Source: an uncultured Bacteroidales bacterium (lineage in GTDB: Bacteria > Bacteroidota > Bacteroidia > Bacteroidales > Paludibacteraceae). From it: a stretch of DNA of 63,281 bases. The notes under the pieces are model-generated. The model was not told the origin of the DNA, searched no databases, and was given only the letters and a program-made list of their open reading frames with translations. Of the stretch, positions 16,137 to 23,371 are shown in pieces. Each line of letters starts with the position of its first letter. Positions within the stretch are counted from its first letter, which is position 1. Made by a program: the position numbers and the translations under genes. Location of the stretch: positions 1 through 63,281 of the forward strand of contig ONWR01000009.1 of NCBI GenBank assembly GCA_900321605.1, written 5' to 3'.

Positions 16137-16191
16137 ACCTACTAATCACCTACTAATTACCTACTAAGAACATACTAATATCATACTATGA
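16137..16191. repeat. 11-bp tandem repeat (5 units)
   Basis: Units ACCTACTAATC, ACCTACTAATT, ACCTACTAAGA, ACATACTAATA, TCATACTATGA run head to tail with exact 11-bp period, decaying toward the 3' side. Confidence 0.8.
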
Positions 16192-16280
16192 TATGGTATA
16201 AAGCACACGGGAGATTTTTATCGAAATGGATGTTGGGGGGACAATTTCTGCAAAAATGGTAAATATTTGTCTCATTTATG

Positions 16281-16317
16281 TTTGCATATATCGCAAAAAA
16301 ATTGTACCTTTGCACCC
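16281..16317 (+). promoter_or_regulatory. Promoter of flavodoxin-thioesterase pair
   Basis: TTTGCATATAT (16281-16291) and TACCTTTGCACCC (16305-16317), 58 bp before the start codon. Confidence 0.7.
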
Positions 16318-16374
16318 AATTTCAAATGCGAAAATAAGGAAATGAGAAAATAAGTAAATAAAATTGGGAAGAAT

Positions 16375-16908
16375 ATGAAAGTAGTTGTTATTTCGACGAG
16401 TCTCCGTGGGGGATCGAACAGTCATCTGTTGGCGGAGAAGTTTGCAGAAGGCGCCAAGAGTGCCGGACATGAAGTGGAGTTGATCTCGCTCAGAGGCAAG
16501 GAGATCAAGTTCTGTATCGGTTGTCTCAAATGTCAGGAGACAGGTGCGTGCGTCTTCAAGGACGACGTGCCGGCAATCATGGAGAGCGTGCTGAACGCGG
16601 ATGTCGTTTGCTGGGCAACGCCTATTTATTACTATGAGATGTCGGGTCAGATGAAGACCCTTATTGACCGAATGAACGCCATGTATCCGAAGGATTACAA
16701 GTTCCGCGACATCTACCTGCTGACTACCGCAGCCGAGGACGAGGAGTTTACGCCCAAACGTGCAGAGAGCGGTTTGCAAGGATGGATTGACTGTTATGAG
16801 AAATGCACGCTCAAAGGGCATTTGTTCTGTGGTGGTGTGAATGACCCGAAGGAGATTTCCGGCAACGCCAAACTGCAAGAGGCGTACGAATTAGGCAAAA
16901 ACATTTGA
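16375..16908 (+). CDS. NADPH-dependent FMN reductase / iron-sulfur flavoprotein-like
   Basis: Begins MKVVVISTSLRGGSNS, a flavodoxin-like phosphate loop, with FCIGCLKCQETGAC (a CxxC...C cluster seen in iron-sulfur flavoprotein-type reductases) and ATPIYYYEMSGQMKTLIDR, the FMN-binding region. 177 aa matches the family. It is expected to be a cytoplasmic flavin oxidoreductase. It overlaps or abuts the following thioesterase gene, so the two form a unit behind one promoter. Confidence 0.86.
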   Translation: MKVVVISTSLRGGSNSHLLAEKFAEGAKSAGHEVELISLRGKEIKFCIGCLKCQETGACVFKDDVPAIMESVLNADVVCWATPIYYYEMSGQMKTLIDRMNAMYPKDYKFRDIYLLTTAAEDEEFTPKRAESGLQGWIDCYEKCTLKGHLFCGGVNDPKEISGNAKLQEAYELGKNI

Positions 16909-16913
16909 AAGCG

Positions 16914-17717
16914 ATGAAAGAGCTTGATCAATACACCCATCGGTATTCGCTCACAGCAGCGGATATGGATACACGTTACCGGATGACGCCGAACGCTGTG
17001 CTGCTTTATTATCAGGACTGTTGGGCACGTTTTATGGCTTGTTTGCATCTGGCGGCTTTTGATATCGTCAAACAAAATCGCATCTGGGTCATAACGGAGT
17101 TTAACGCGTGGTTTGAAGAGCAGACTGCTTTGTGGTCGGACGATATTGATGTGACCGTTTGGAACAGCGAAGTGAGCACATTGCGGCTCTATGCCGAGTT
17201 TCGTGTGCGTCGGTCGGACGGAGTTGAGGTGGCACATGGTTACGGATGTTGGACGCTGTTAGACACAGAGGCACATCGTTTGGCACCGAAGACACCTTTT
17301 CAAGCGCAGCTACCTGTGTTGCCGGAAGTCACTTCGGAAAACCATAAGAAACGTCGTTTTTTAGCAGAAGGCACGCCGCTTCAGCAGATTGAGCATCGGG
17401 TCAATCCTATAAACCTTGATTTCAACGGACATGTCAATAACCGGACGTACCTCTCGATCGCAATGCAGTCGGCGGATGAGGCGTTCATGGACGCACACGC
17501 GATTCGTTGTTTGACGATTCATTGGCTCAAGGAGACATTCCTTGGCGACACACTCTTATGCCGTTTGAGTCTGTTGCCCAACGAGACGGACGAAACCATC
17601 TATCACTACCTCCACACGATAAGTCGCAACGATGCCGAGACAGCTGCTCAGGTCTATTCCGAATGGATTCCGCGTACGGAGCAGATAGATGTGTCTGTTC
17701 ATGCGTCGAGGAAATAA
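16914..17717 (+). CDS. Acyl-ACP thioesterase (FatA/FatB-like)
   Basis: Two hot-dog-fold halves are visible: the N-terminal half with YRMTPNAVLLYYQD and the WVITEFNAWFEE segment, and the second half with INLDFNGHVNNRTYL, where Asp/Asn/His correspond to the catalytic residues of plant-type and bacterial acyl-ACP thioesterases. It releases fatty acids from acyl carrier protein. The ORF could begin at a TTG (16905) inside the stop of the previous gene; the ATG at 16914 is preferred. 267 aa is the usual bacterial length. Confidence 0.85.
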   Translation: MKELDQYTHRYSLTAADMDTRYRMTPNAVLLYYQDCWARFMACLHLAAFDIVKQNRIWVITEFNAWFEEQTALWSDDIDVTVWNSEVSTLRLYAEFRVRRSDGVEVAHGYGCWTLLDTEAHRLAPKTPFQAQLPVLPEVTSENHKKRRFLAEGTPLQQIEHRVNPINLDFNGHVNNRTYLSIAMQSADEAFMDAHAIRCLTIHWLKETFLGDTLLCRLSLLPNETDETIYHYLHTISRNDAETAAQVYSEWIPRTEQIDVSVHASRK

Positions 17718-17737
17718 TATGACATATTTGCAGGAAG

Positions 17738-17800
17738 TGGACAAATTGTCACGAAAAGTGGACAAATTGGCAGAAAATCGGACTTGGCACGCTTATTGCG
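17738..17800 (+). promoter_or_regulatory. Sigma-54 promoter with upstream direct repeats, hsp20
   Basis: TTGGCAC (17784-17790), five bases, then TTGCG (17796-17800) matches the sigma-54 -24/-12 consensus TGGCAC-N5-TTGC without mismatch. Two GTGGACAAATTG copies (17738-17749 and 17759-17770) lie upstream and could bind an enhancer-binding protein. No TAnnTTTG element is seen before hsp20. Confidence 0.75.
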
Positions 17801-17820
17801 AGTATTAGGGTGAATACGCA

Positions 17821-17865
17821 ACTACGCATACTACGCAAAACACGTAAACTACGCAAACTACGTTA
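17821..17865. repeat. 9-bp tandem repeat in the hsp20 leader
   Basis: Five units of ACTACGCAA-type sequence (ACTACGCAT, ACTACGCAA, AACACGTAA, ACTACGCAA, ACTACGTTA) lie between the sigma-54 promoter and the ribosome-binding site. Confidence 0.8.
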
Positions 17866-17897
17866 AACATCGTTTAACTTAATTTGGAGGAATGATT

Positions 17898-18344
17898 ATG
17901 AAAAATGCAATGTGTCGTAGAAACAGTTGGCTGCCGACTAACGGATGGTTCCCAACAGTATTTGATGAGTTTTTGGACAATGACATGCTGAACACGGCAA
18001 GCAATGTGGCGCCTTCGGTTAACGTCAAAGAGAACGAGAACGGCTATGTAGTCGAACTGGCTGCTCCGGGCGTTAAGAAAGAGTACTGCCGAGTACACGT
18101 CGATGAGGATCACAACCTGTGTGTAGCCATCGAGAACAAGTTCGAACACAAGGAAGAAGACAAACATGCGCACTACTTGAGACGCGAGTTTGCATACACC
18201 AACTTCGAACAGAAGTACACCTTGCCGGACAATGTGGATGAAGAGAAGATTAGCGCAAAAGTTGAAGATGGTATCTTGACCATCGACCTTCCGAAGACCA
18301 AACGCGAAGAAGGTAAGACCGGACGCCAAATCGCCATCTCATAA
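17898..18344 (+). CDS. Hsp20/alpha-crystallin small heat-shock protein
   Basis: 148 aa with an alpha-crystallin domain (about residues 40-140): PSVNVKENENGYVVELAAPGV, then the conserved AKVEDGILTIDLPK signature. It is an ATP-independent chaperone that holds unfolded proteins. The start ATG at 17898 was chosen over 17892 because a canonical GGAGG (17886-17890) lies 7 bases before it; such a strong Shine-Dalgarno is uncommon here. It stands alone, with its own terminator at 18367 and the sigma-54 promoter upstream. Confidence 0.93.
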   Translation: MKNAMCRRNSWLPTNGWFPTVFDEFLDNDMLNTASNVAPSVNVKENENGYVVELAAPGVKKEYCRVHVDEDHNLCVAIENKFEHKEEDKHAHYLRREFAYTNFEQKYTLPDNVDEEKISAKVEDGILTIDLPKTKREEGKTGRQIAIS

Positions 18345-18366
18345 CGAGGCATGTTTTCTAAAAACC

Positions 18367-18398
18367 AGAGCACTCCAAGAGCGAGTGCTCTTTTTTTG
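18367..18398 (+). terminator. Intrinsic terminator after hsp20
   Basis: AGAGCACTC and GAGTGCTCT form a 9-bp stem followed by TTTTTTT. Confidence 0.9.
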
Positions 18399-18440
18399 TT
18401 GTGTTTTTCGGTTTTTACACATTTTTCGGTAATTAATGTA

Positions 18441-18475
18441 CAAGCGTCTGCAAAAAAAGCACTACCTTTGCAGCA
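18441..18475 (+). promoter_or_regulatory. Promoter of PL9-like lyase
   Basis: TACCTTTGCAGC (18463-18474), 25 bp before the start codon; the upstream element is weaker than elsewhere. Confidence 0.55.
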
Positions 18476-18498
18476 TCAATTCAAAAACTTGACTGAAC

Positions 18499-20730
18499 AT
18501 GAAAAAGGTAACACTTCTTGCTCTTTTTAGCCTGATAACTCTCGGAGTTCGGGCTGATCTTTCGGAGGATTTTAACTCTCTTAGTTCCGGTTCGTGGTCC
18601 TCGGAGACGAATGTAGATCTTCATTCGGGTACATGGTCGTTTGGCGGCGGGGCTCAGTATAACAAGTCCAGTAATGTCATCGCCATTAAGTTCAACAACT
18701 CGGGTGCATACATGATCTCGCCTGCGATGGACAGCCTTGCTACCATCGAGTTCAAGTATCGTTCCGGCGGTAGTAACAAGAAAGTGGAGATTGCATACCA
18801 GATCGGTTCAGAGGCATGGCAAGTGATAGACACTCTTTCCATTCCCTCTTCTTCCTCGTCGTTCTCCTCGTATTCTCATGCTGTTCCTGCGGACTCCTCT
18901 TTAAATGTGCGCGTACGTATAAAAGGCCTTGCAAGCAGTATATTTATTGATGATGTTCTCCTCAAAAACCCTGTGCAGGGTCAAGGTCAAGGTGGCGGAA
19001 CGGTTGTGCCCGGCGAACCGGATCCGGAATTTACCCGTCCGGAATATGTAGCTACACATGCTACCTATTATATCTCTCCGGAGGGTAACGACGAGACAGG
19101 TAATGGTTCGTTTGAAAATCCGTGGTATAACCTCGGCAAAGCTATCTCTGTAGCACAGGCAGGCGATGTGATCTATTGTCGAGGCGGACGTTATATGATG
19201 TCATGGCGGGGAACAGACGGAAAACTGACGGTTCGTCTCTCGCAGTCCGGAACTGCAGCTGAGCCGATTGTCATTTCCGCCTATGAGAACGAAGCTCCGA
19301 TCTTTGATTTCGAGCAACAGTTATTGGATTGTAATCGCAATAAGAACAATGTGGGAGACCGTGGTATGCTCATTACCGGTAATTACTGGATCCTCTTCGG
19401 TCTGCATCTCATGCACGCTGCCGACAATGCCATCAAACTGGAAGGATCGCACAACCGTATTGAGCGTTGCGAGTTCTCGTATAACCTCGATACCGGCATC
19501 CAACTCGGTTTCGGGCATAAGTTCTCCGATACATTCCCCGGCATAAGTAAGAATGACGGCAGTTATTGTGCCTATAACGATATCGTTGATTGTGACTCGC
19601 ATCATAACTGCGATTACGATGCTAACTACGGTTCCGATGCCGATGGTTTTGCCTGCAAGATGCACAATGGTATCGGCAACCGTTTCATCCGCTGTCGCGC
19701 ATGGCGTAACTCTGATGACGCATGGGATCTTTTTGAGACCGATTACGATGTGATCCTTGCAGAATGCTGGGCATGGGAATCCGGCAACGCTTCTGACCAT
19801 CTCTGGGTAAAGCAGTATTTTGATGGCTCGGCTTCCTTCTCCGGCAACGGTAATGGTATCAAGTTGGGCGGCAACGGAACCGGTGGCAGCAGTCAGGGTA
19901 TTCACTATGCGTACCGCTGTGTGGCTTTCGGATGCGACATCTCCAGTTCCGTCAAGGGTTTTGACTGTAACAGCCACAAAGGCGGACATGTGCTCATCGG
20001 ATGTCTCGCTTTCGATAACTCCTATGACTACATGTTCGAGTCCGGTGGCTCTGATGCCAATACGTATTACTATAATAATGTCTGCTTCGGTCGTCAGGAG
20101 ATTTCCGTGGGAACAGACGACTATAACGCCTTGGCAACCTCCCATAGCAAATTAGCTTGGACGAACCATCTGGTGACTTCTTTCTCGCGTTCGGATTATG
20201 TCTCGCTCAGCGAAGCAGACGCTATAGCTCCTCGTCGTGGAGACGGATCGATGCCTTCCCGTTTTGCACGCCTTCTGCCGGGTTCTAATCTCGTTGATGC
20301 AGGCTGTGAAGTGCCCTCGTCCGTTACGCCTAATCTGGCTCAGATGCTTGCTGACTTCCCCTTCTTGGCGGTGAATGTTAGCGGCACAGCACGTGATCTG
20401 GGTCCGTATGAGTTACCCCAAATAGATGATGACACCACCACCTCGCTTGCTCAGGTGATCGTTAATCCGGAAAAGCAAGGCTCTATGGATGTCATCGCCG
20501 GTAACTCGGCTAACGAGCGGATTGTTCGTTTCTCTGTTCCCAATGCTGTTGCAGAGGCAGAACTTGCGCTCTTTGATCTCAGCGGACGCATGGTTCAACG
20601 TATCCCGCTGTCGCATCTGAGTTATGGAGCCGAGTACTATCAGCCTCTCGAAATGCCCGAAGGAAACGGTCTGTATGTCGTACGTCTTACTGCCGGAACG
20701 TACTCTGCGTCTGCTAAGTTTACGCGGTAA
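18499..20730 (+). CDS. PL9-like pectate lyase with T9SS sorting domain
   Basis: The protein has a signal peptide (1-19), a ~140-residue N-terminal beta-sandwich-like module, a Gly/Pro linker near 160-180, and a right-handed beta-helix. The PL9 calcium site is visible as Asp382 (ADGFA) and Asp406, Asp407 and Asp410 (NSDDAWDLFE) with spacing equal to that of Pel9A; Lys455 in GIKLGG is the candidate catalytic base. The last ~75 residues (ALFDLSGRMVQ...GLYVVRLTAGTYSASAKFTR) form a type A T9SS C-terminal domain. It should cleave polygalacturonate at the cell surface or outside the cell. 743 aa is typical. Confidence 0.88.
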   Translation: MKKVTLLALFSLITLGVRADLSEDFNSLSSGSWSSETNVDLHSGTWSFGGGAQYNKSSNVIAIKFNNSGAYMISPAMDSLATIEFKYRSGGSNKKVEIAYQIGSEAWQVIDTLSIPSSSSSFSSYSHAVPADSSLNVRVRIKGLASSIFIDDVLLKNPVQGQGQGGGTVVPGEPDPEFTRPEYVATHATYYISPEGNDETGNGSFENPWYNLGKAISVAQAGDVIYCRGGRYMMSWRGTDGKLTVRLSQSGTAAEPIVISAYENEAPIFDFEQQLLDCNRNKNNVGDRGMLITGNYWILFGLHLMHAADNAIKLEGSHNRIERCEFSYNLDTGIQLGFGHKFSDTFPGISKNDGSYCAYNDIVDCDSHHNCDYDANYGSDADGFACKMHNGIGNRFIRCRAWRNSDDAWDLFETDYDVILAECWAWESGNASDHLWVKQYFDGSASFSGNGNGIKLGGNGTGGSSQGIHYAYRCVAFGCDISSSVKGFDCNSHKGGHVLIGCLAFDNSYDYMFESGGSDANTYYYNNVCFGRQEISVGTDDYNALATSHSKLAWTNHLVTSFSRSDYVSLSEADAIAPRRGDGSMPSRFARLLPGSNLVDAGCEVPSSVTPNLAQMLADFPFLAVNVSGTARDLGPYELPQIDDDTTTSLAQVIVNPEKQGSMDVIAGNSANERIVRFSVPNAVAEAELALFDLSGRMVQRIPLSHLSYGAEYYQPLEMPEGNGLYVVRLTAGTYSASAKFTR

Positions 20731-20783
20731 ACGCTTCTGCCCAAGGGTAAATAACAAAAATTCCAAAGAAAATGGCATACAAA

Positions 20784-20833
20784 TTTGCGTATGTCATTTT
20801 TTTTGTGTAACTTTGCAGCCGGAAGTTGCAAAG
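20784..20833 (+). promoter_or_regulatory. Promoter with flanking inverted repeat, DUF3791 gene
   Basis: TTTGCGTATGT (20784-20794), TAACTTTGC (20808-20816) and the inverted repeat CTTTGCA (20811-20817) / TTGCAAAG (20826-20833), as before DUF1016 and the AraC gene. Confidence 0.65.
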
Positions 20834-20843
20834 ATTACAAAAT

Positions 20844-21068
20844 ATGGCATATAACAAGTATGACAAATTGGAATGGACGCTGATTTTCGTAAGCGAGTTC
20901 GGTAAGCGTTTCGGGCTGTCACTCAAGCAGGCATTTAACTACTTGAGCCGCTACCAAGGTATCGCGTTTGTGGACAGCCATTATGATTACGTGCATACGC
21001 AATCCTTTTCATCTATGGTCAACGATATGGCGGAGTATTGCCATAAAAACGGAGGAGCACTTGTATGA
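20844..21068 (+). CDS. DUF3791 protein
   Basis: A 74-aa protein (MAYNKYDKLEWTLIFVSEFG...) with the DUF3791 pattern: aromatic-rich helix, FGLSLKQAFNYLSRY, then a C-terminal helix. In Bacteroidetes and Firmicutes DUF3791 genes sit directly before DUF3990 genes, as here, where the ATG of the next frame overlaps the stop codon (ATGA). The pair is suspected to act as a toxin-antitoxin-like unit; that role is inference. The 5' extension from 20826 is not used because it overlaps the promoter leader. Confidence 0.78.
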   Translation: MAYNKYDKLEWTLIFVSEFGKRFGLSLKQAFNYLSRYQGIAFVDSHYDYVHTQSFSSMVNDMAEYCHKNGGALV

Positions 21069-21226
21069 TTCTATATCACGGCACTAACAAAGCGTTCGAC
21101 ACGATTGATCTGACCAAGTCCAAGCCTAACAAGGATTTCGGTCAGGGTTTCTATTTGTCGCGTGAGTACAGCCAAGCCATGAAAACCAGATATCTATCGG
21201 CCAATCTTGACCGATTAAAAATATAG
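21065..21226 (+). pseudogene. DUF3990 N-terminal fragment, truncated
   Basis: The frame starts MILYHGTNKAFDTIDL and continues to GQGFYLSREYSQA, the N-terminal signature of DUF3990 (an ADP-ribosyltransferase-like fold). Similarity appears to stop near 21184 and the frame ends 13 codons later, giving 53 residues where about 150 are expected. The likely cause is a deletion or insertion that brought in the segment preceding the KilA-N gene. DUF3791 remains intact, so if the pair is a toxin-antitoxin unit only the partner survives. Confidence 0.7.
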
Positions 21227-21294
21227 CAACAAAAACAAATCCGCCTATGGCATAAAACAACCAATAGGCAAAAAATGTATATGATTAGAAAATA

Positions 21295-22119
21295 ATGGCA
21301 GTACGCAAAATCAATATTGACGACTCGGAAATATCGGTTATCTTCGGTTTGCACGATGAGGATTATATTTGCCTGACGGACATGGTGAAGGCCGGTGACA
21401 ACAGCGATAGAACAAATATCGTTATTCAGAACTGGATGCGCCGCAAAGATACCATTTCGTACCTCGGTGTATGGGAAAATCTGCACAACCCTAATTTTAA
21501 AAGCATCGAATTCGATGCAATTAAGAATGCCTCCGGTACCAACCGTTTTATCTTGACTGCCAAAGAATGGATAGAACGCACAGGAGCTATCGGTATTATC
21601 GCTAAATCGGGTCGTTATGGCGGTACATACGCTCACAAAGATATAGCATACCACTTTGGTATGTGGCTGTCACCGGAGTTTAACTTGCTTGTCGTCAAGG
21701 AATTCCAGCGTCTCAAAGAGGAGGAACAAAAGGCACTTGGCTGGTCGGCAAAGCGTGAGTTGGCGAAGATCAACTATCATATCCATACGGACGCCATCAA
21801 AGCAAACCTTGTGCCGGAAGAGATAAGTCAATACCATCGTTCGCTGATTTATGCTAACGAAGCTGACGTACTCAATGTGGCTTTGTTTGGAATGACAGCA
21901 AAAGAGTGGCGCGATGCGCATCCTGAGGATAAAGGTAATATACGCGATTATGCGACGATAAACCAACTGATTTGTCTGAGCAATATGGAGAACCTCAATG
22001 CGGTCTTTATCCATGAAGGTATGCCGCAAGGCGAGCGTCTTCAGAAACTCAACCAAATAGCGATCCAACAAATGACCGTGCTGGAGAACGTTGAAAGCAA
22101 GCGTATTTTGAAAGGATAA
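21295..22119 (+). CDS. KilA-N domain protein
   Basis: The N-terminal ~110 residues match the KilA-N DNA-binding domain: ICLTDMVKAGDN, IQNWMRRKDTISYLGVWE, and the later WIERTGAIGIIAKSGRYGGTYAHKDIAYHFGMWLSPEF. The C-terminal half is helical and probably regulatory or for oligomerisation. KilA-N proteins occur in phages, large DNA viruses and bacterial defence or mobile regions. It directly follows the truncated DUF3990 gene and is followed by a short hairpin at 22123-22144. Function unknown beyond DNA binding. Confidence 0.87.
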   Translation: MAVRKINIDDSEISVIFGLHDEDYICLTDMVKAGDNSDRTNIVIQNWMRRKDTISYLGVWENLHNPNFKSIEFDAIKNASGTNRFILTAKEWIERTGAIGIIAKSGRYGGTYAHKDIAYHFGMWLSPEFNLLVVKEFQRLKEEEQKALGWSAKRELAKINYHIHTDAIKANLVPEEISQYHRSLIYANEADVLNVALFGMTAKEWRDAHPEDKGNIRDYATINQLICLSNMENLNAVFIHEGMPQGERLQKLNQIAIQQMTVLENVESKRILKG

Positions 22120-22122
22120 AAT

Positions 22123-22144
22123 ACCGTCCCCTCTCCGAGACGGT
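22123..22144 (+). terminator. Hairpin after KilA-N gene
   Basis: ACCGTC and GACGGT form a short stem 3 bp after the stop codon. A near-identical CCGTCCCTCTCCAAGACG lies at the same place after DUF1016 (7200-7218). Confidence 0.5.
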
Positions 22145-22350
22145 GCATTCAATCACTTTGGGAAACATAGAGCCAATGCCGTCTCCGGCTCGGCTGTAGT
22201 TATTGACCAAAAACCACACGATTATTAAGAATCTATTATCATTTATTTGGAAAACGCACCTCTTACTAATTATTTTACCCCCCTTGTTACGTATATATAT
22301 AATAAAGGTGAATAATATGCCTGTATTGTATAATTTAAAAACGTAACAAA

Positions 22351-23370
22351 ATGAAAGGACAGATTACAGTCTATTATGACTTGCCAAATTTGGCGCTCTA
22401 TTTTGAGAGAGTTGGAAACAAGGTTAAGGAAGAACATGTGCAAGACATTATTGCTGAAATGCTCAAACAAGCAGTAGCACTTCACATGAATGAAGAAGCG
22501 GATACTATTTCGGGTACGCTTATGGAGATGTTTGTCAGTTCTTTAGATAAGACGCATACCTTCGAAAATCTTCCAACTGATGCGCTTCGCGTGTACTTTG
22601 GAGAGAACGAAACGGAACTCGCGAAACAAGGAGAAAGAACCCTGCAGCGAACAATAAAATATCTTCAACGCTCTGCAAGTCTTGATTCTGCATCGAAGAA
22701 AGATGCAGCAGAACTACATCGGGAAAATATTGAGCATCTGGTGTTGCTTCGCCAAAATAAAGAAAAGGTAAATCAATTGATAGCTGACGCATTGGGAATC
22801 ATATATGAGAGAATGAATGATGCGGAAGAAGCATGTACTGACAGATTAGCAGAAGATGACAAACTCGTTTTTCTTGATTTTGATGGAGTGCTGAATAGTA
22901 GTGAGTTTGCGGCTCATCTGTATCGAAATAACGAGCCGGCGCAAGATGAAAAAGGTCTTGATCTTTTTGATCCGAAAACTGTAGATTGCATGAATCGCAT
23001 AGTGGATGCAACCGGAGCCAAGATTGTGGTTACTTCTTCATGGAGATACTTGGGCTTGGCAAAGTTGCAAGAATTATGGAAAGAGCGAGGTCTGCATGGC
23101 GAAATAATAGGCATGACGTCATTGCATGTGGTAGATGAACTGATACTGGAGAAAGGGCTTGAATGGTTAGAGGAAGAGATGAACGGCTCTCCGCGTAGTG
23201 AGGAAATAGCACACTGGTTGAAATCTTATAACATAAACGCCAACTATGTTATTCTGGACGACCTTCCAATGCCCAAAGACTTCCAACCGCACGCAGTACA
23301 GGTCAATCCCAAAGTGGGATTAACAGACATAGAGATAAAACAAGCAATAGAAATTTTAAATTCAAAATGA
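22351..23370 (+). CDS. HAD_SAK-like phosphatase-domain protein with helical N-terminus
   Basis: Residues 1-165 are helical and not recognised. From residue 171 a HAD-type domain begins with FLDFDGVLN (Asp176, Asp178), followed by VTSSWR near 238 and YVILDDL near 302, the arrangement of the HAD domain described in 'Swiss army knife' RNA-repair proteins. A phosphatase acting on nucleic-acid or nucleotide phosphate is a plausible inference. The gene is AT-rich, lacks the usual promoter element and starts a four-gene collinear set, with one base separating it from the next gene. Confidence 0.75.
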   Translation: MKGQITVYYDLPNLALYFERVGNKVKEEHVQDIIAEMLKQAVALHMNEEADTISGTLMEMFVSSLDKTHTFENLPTDALRVYFGENETELAKQGERTLQRTIKYLQRSASLDSASKKDAAELHRENIEHLVLLRQNKEKVNQLIADALGIIYERMNDAEEACTDRLAEDDKLVFLDFDGVLNSSEFAAHLYRNNEPAQDEKGLDLFDPKTVDCMNRIVDATGAKIVVTSSWRYLGLAKLQELWKERGLHGEIIGMTSLHVVDELILEKGLEWLEEEMNGSPRSEEIAHWLKSYNINANYVILDDLPMPKDFQPHAVQVNPKVGLTDIEIKQAIEILNSK

Positions 23371-23371
23371 T

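Larger units (their letters stand above)
15935..16374. other. 440-bp gap with terminator, 11-bp repeats and promoter
   Basis: The stretch holds a strong terminator (16016-16055), an array of five 11-bp units (16137-16191), a promoter (16281-16317) and an A-rich heptad-like leader before 16375. No ORF with family-like sequence is seen in either strand. Confidence 0.7.

Noticed and set aside
22145-22350. Standard TAnnTTTG promoter before the HAD-domain gene
   Set aside because: No match found; a TATA-rich stretch (22290-22305) is present but not convincing enough to annotate.
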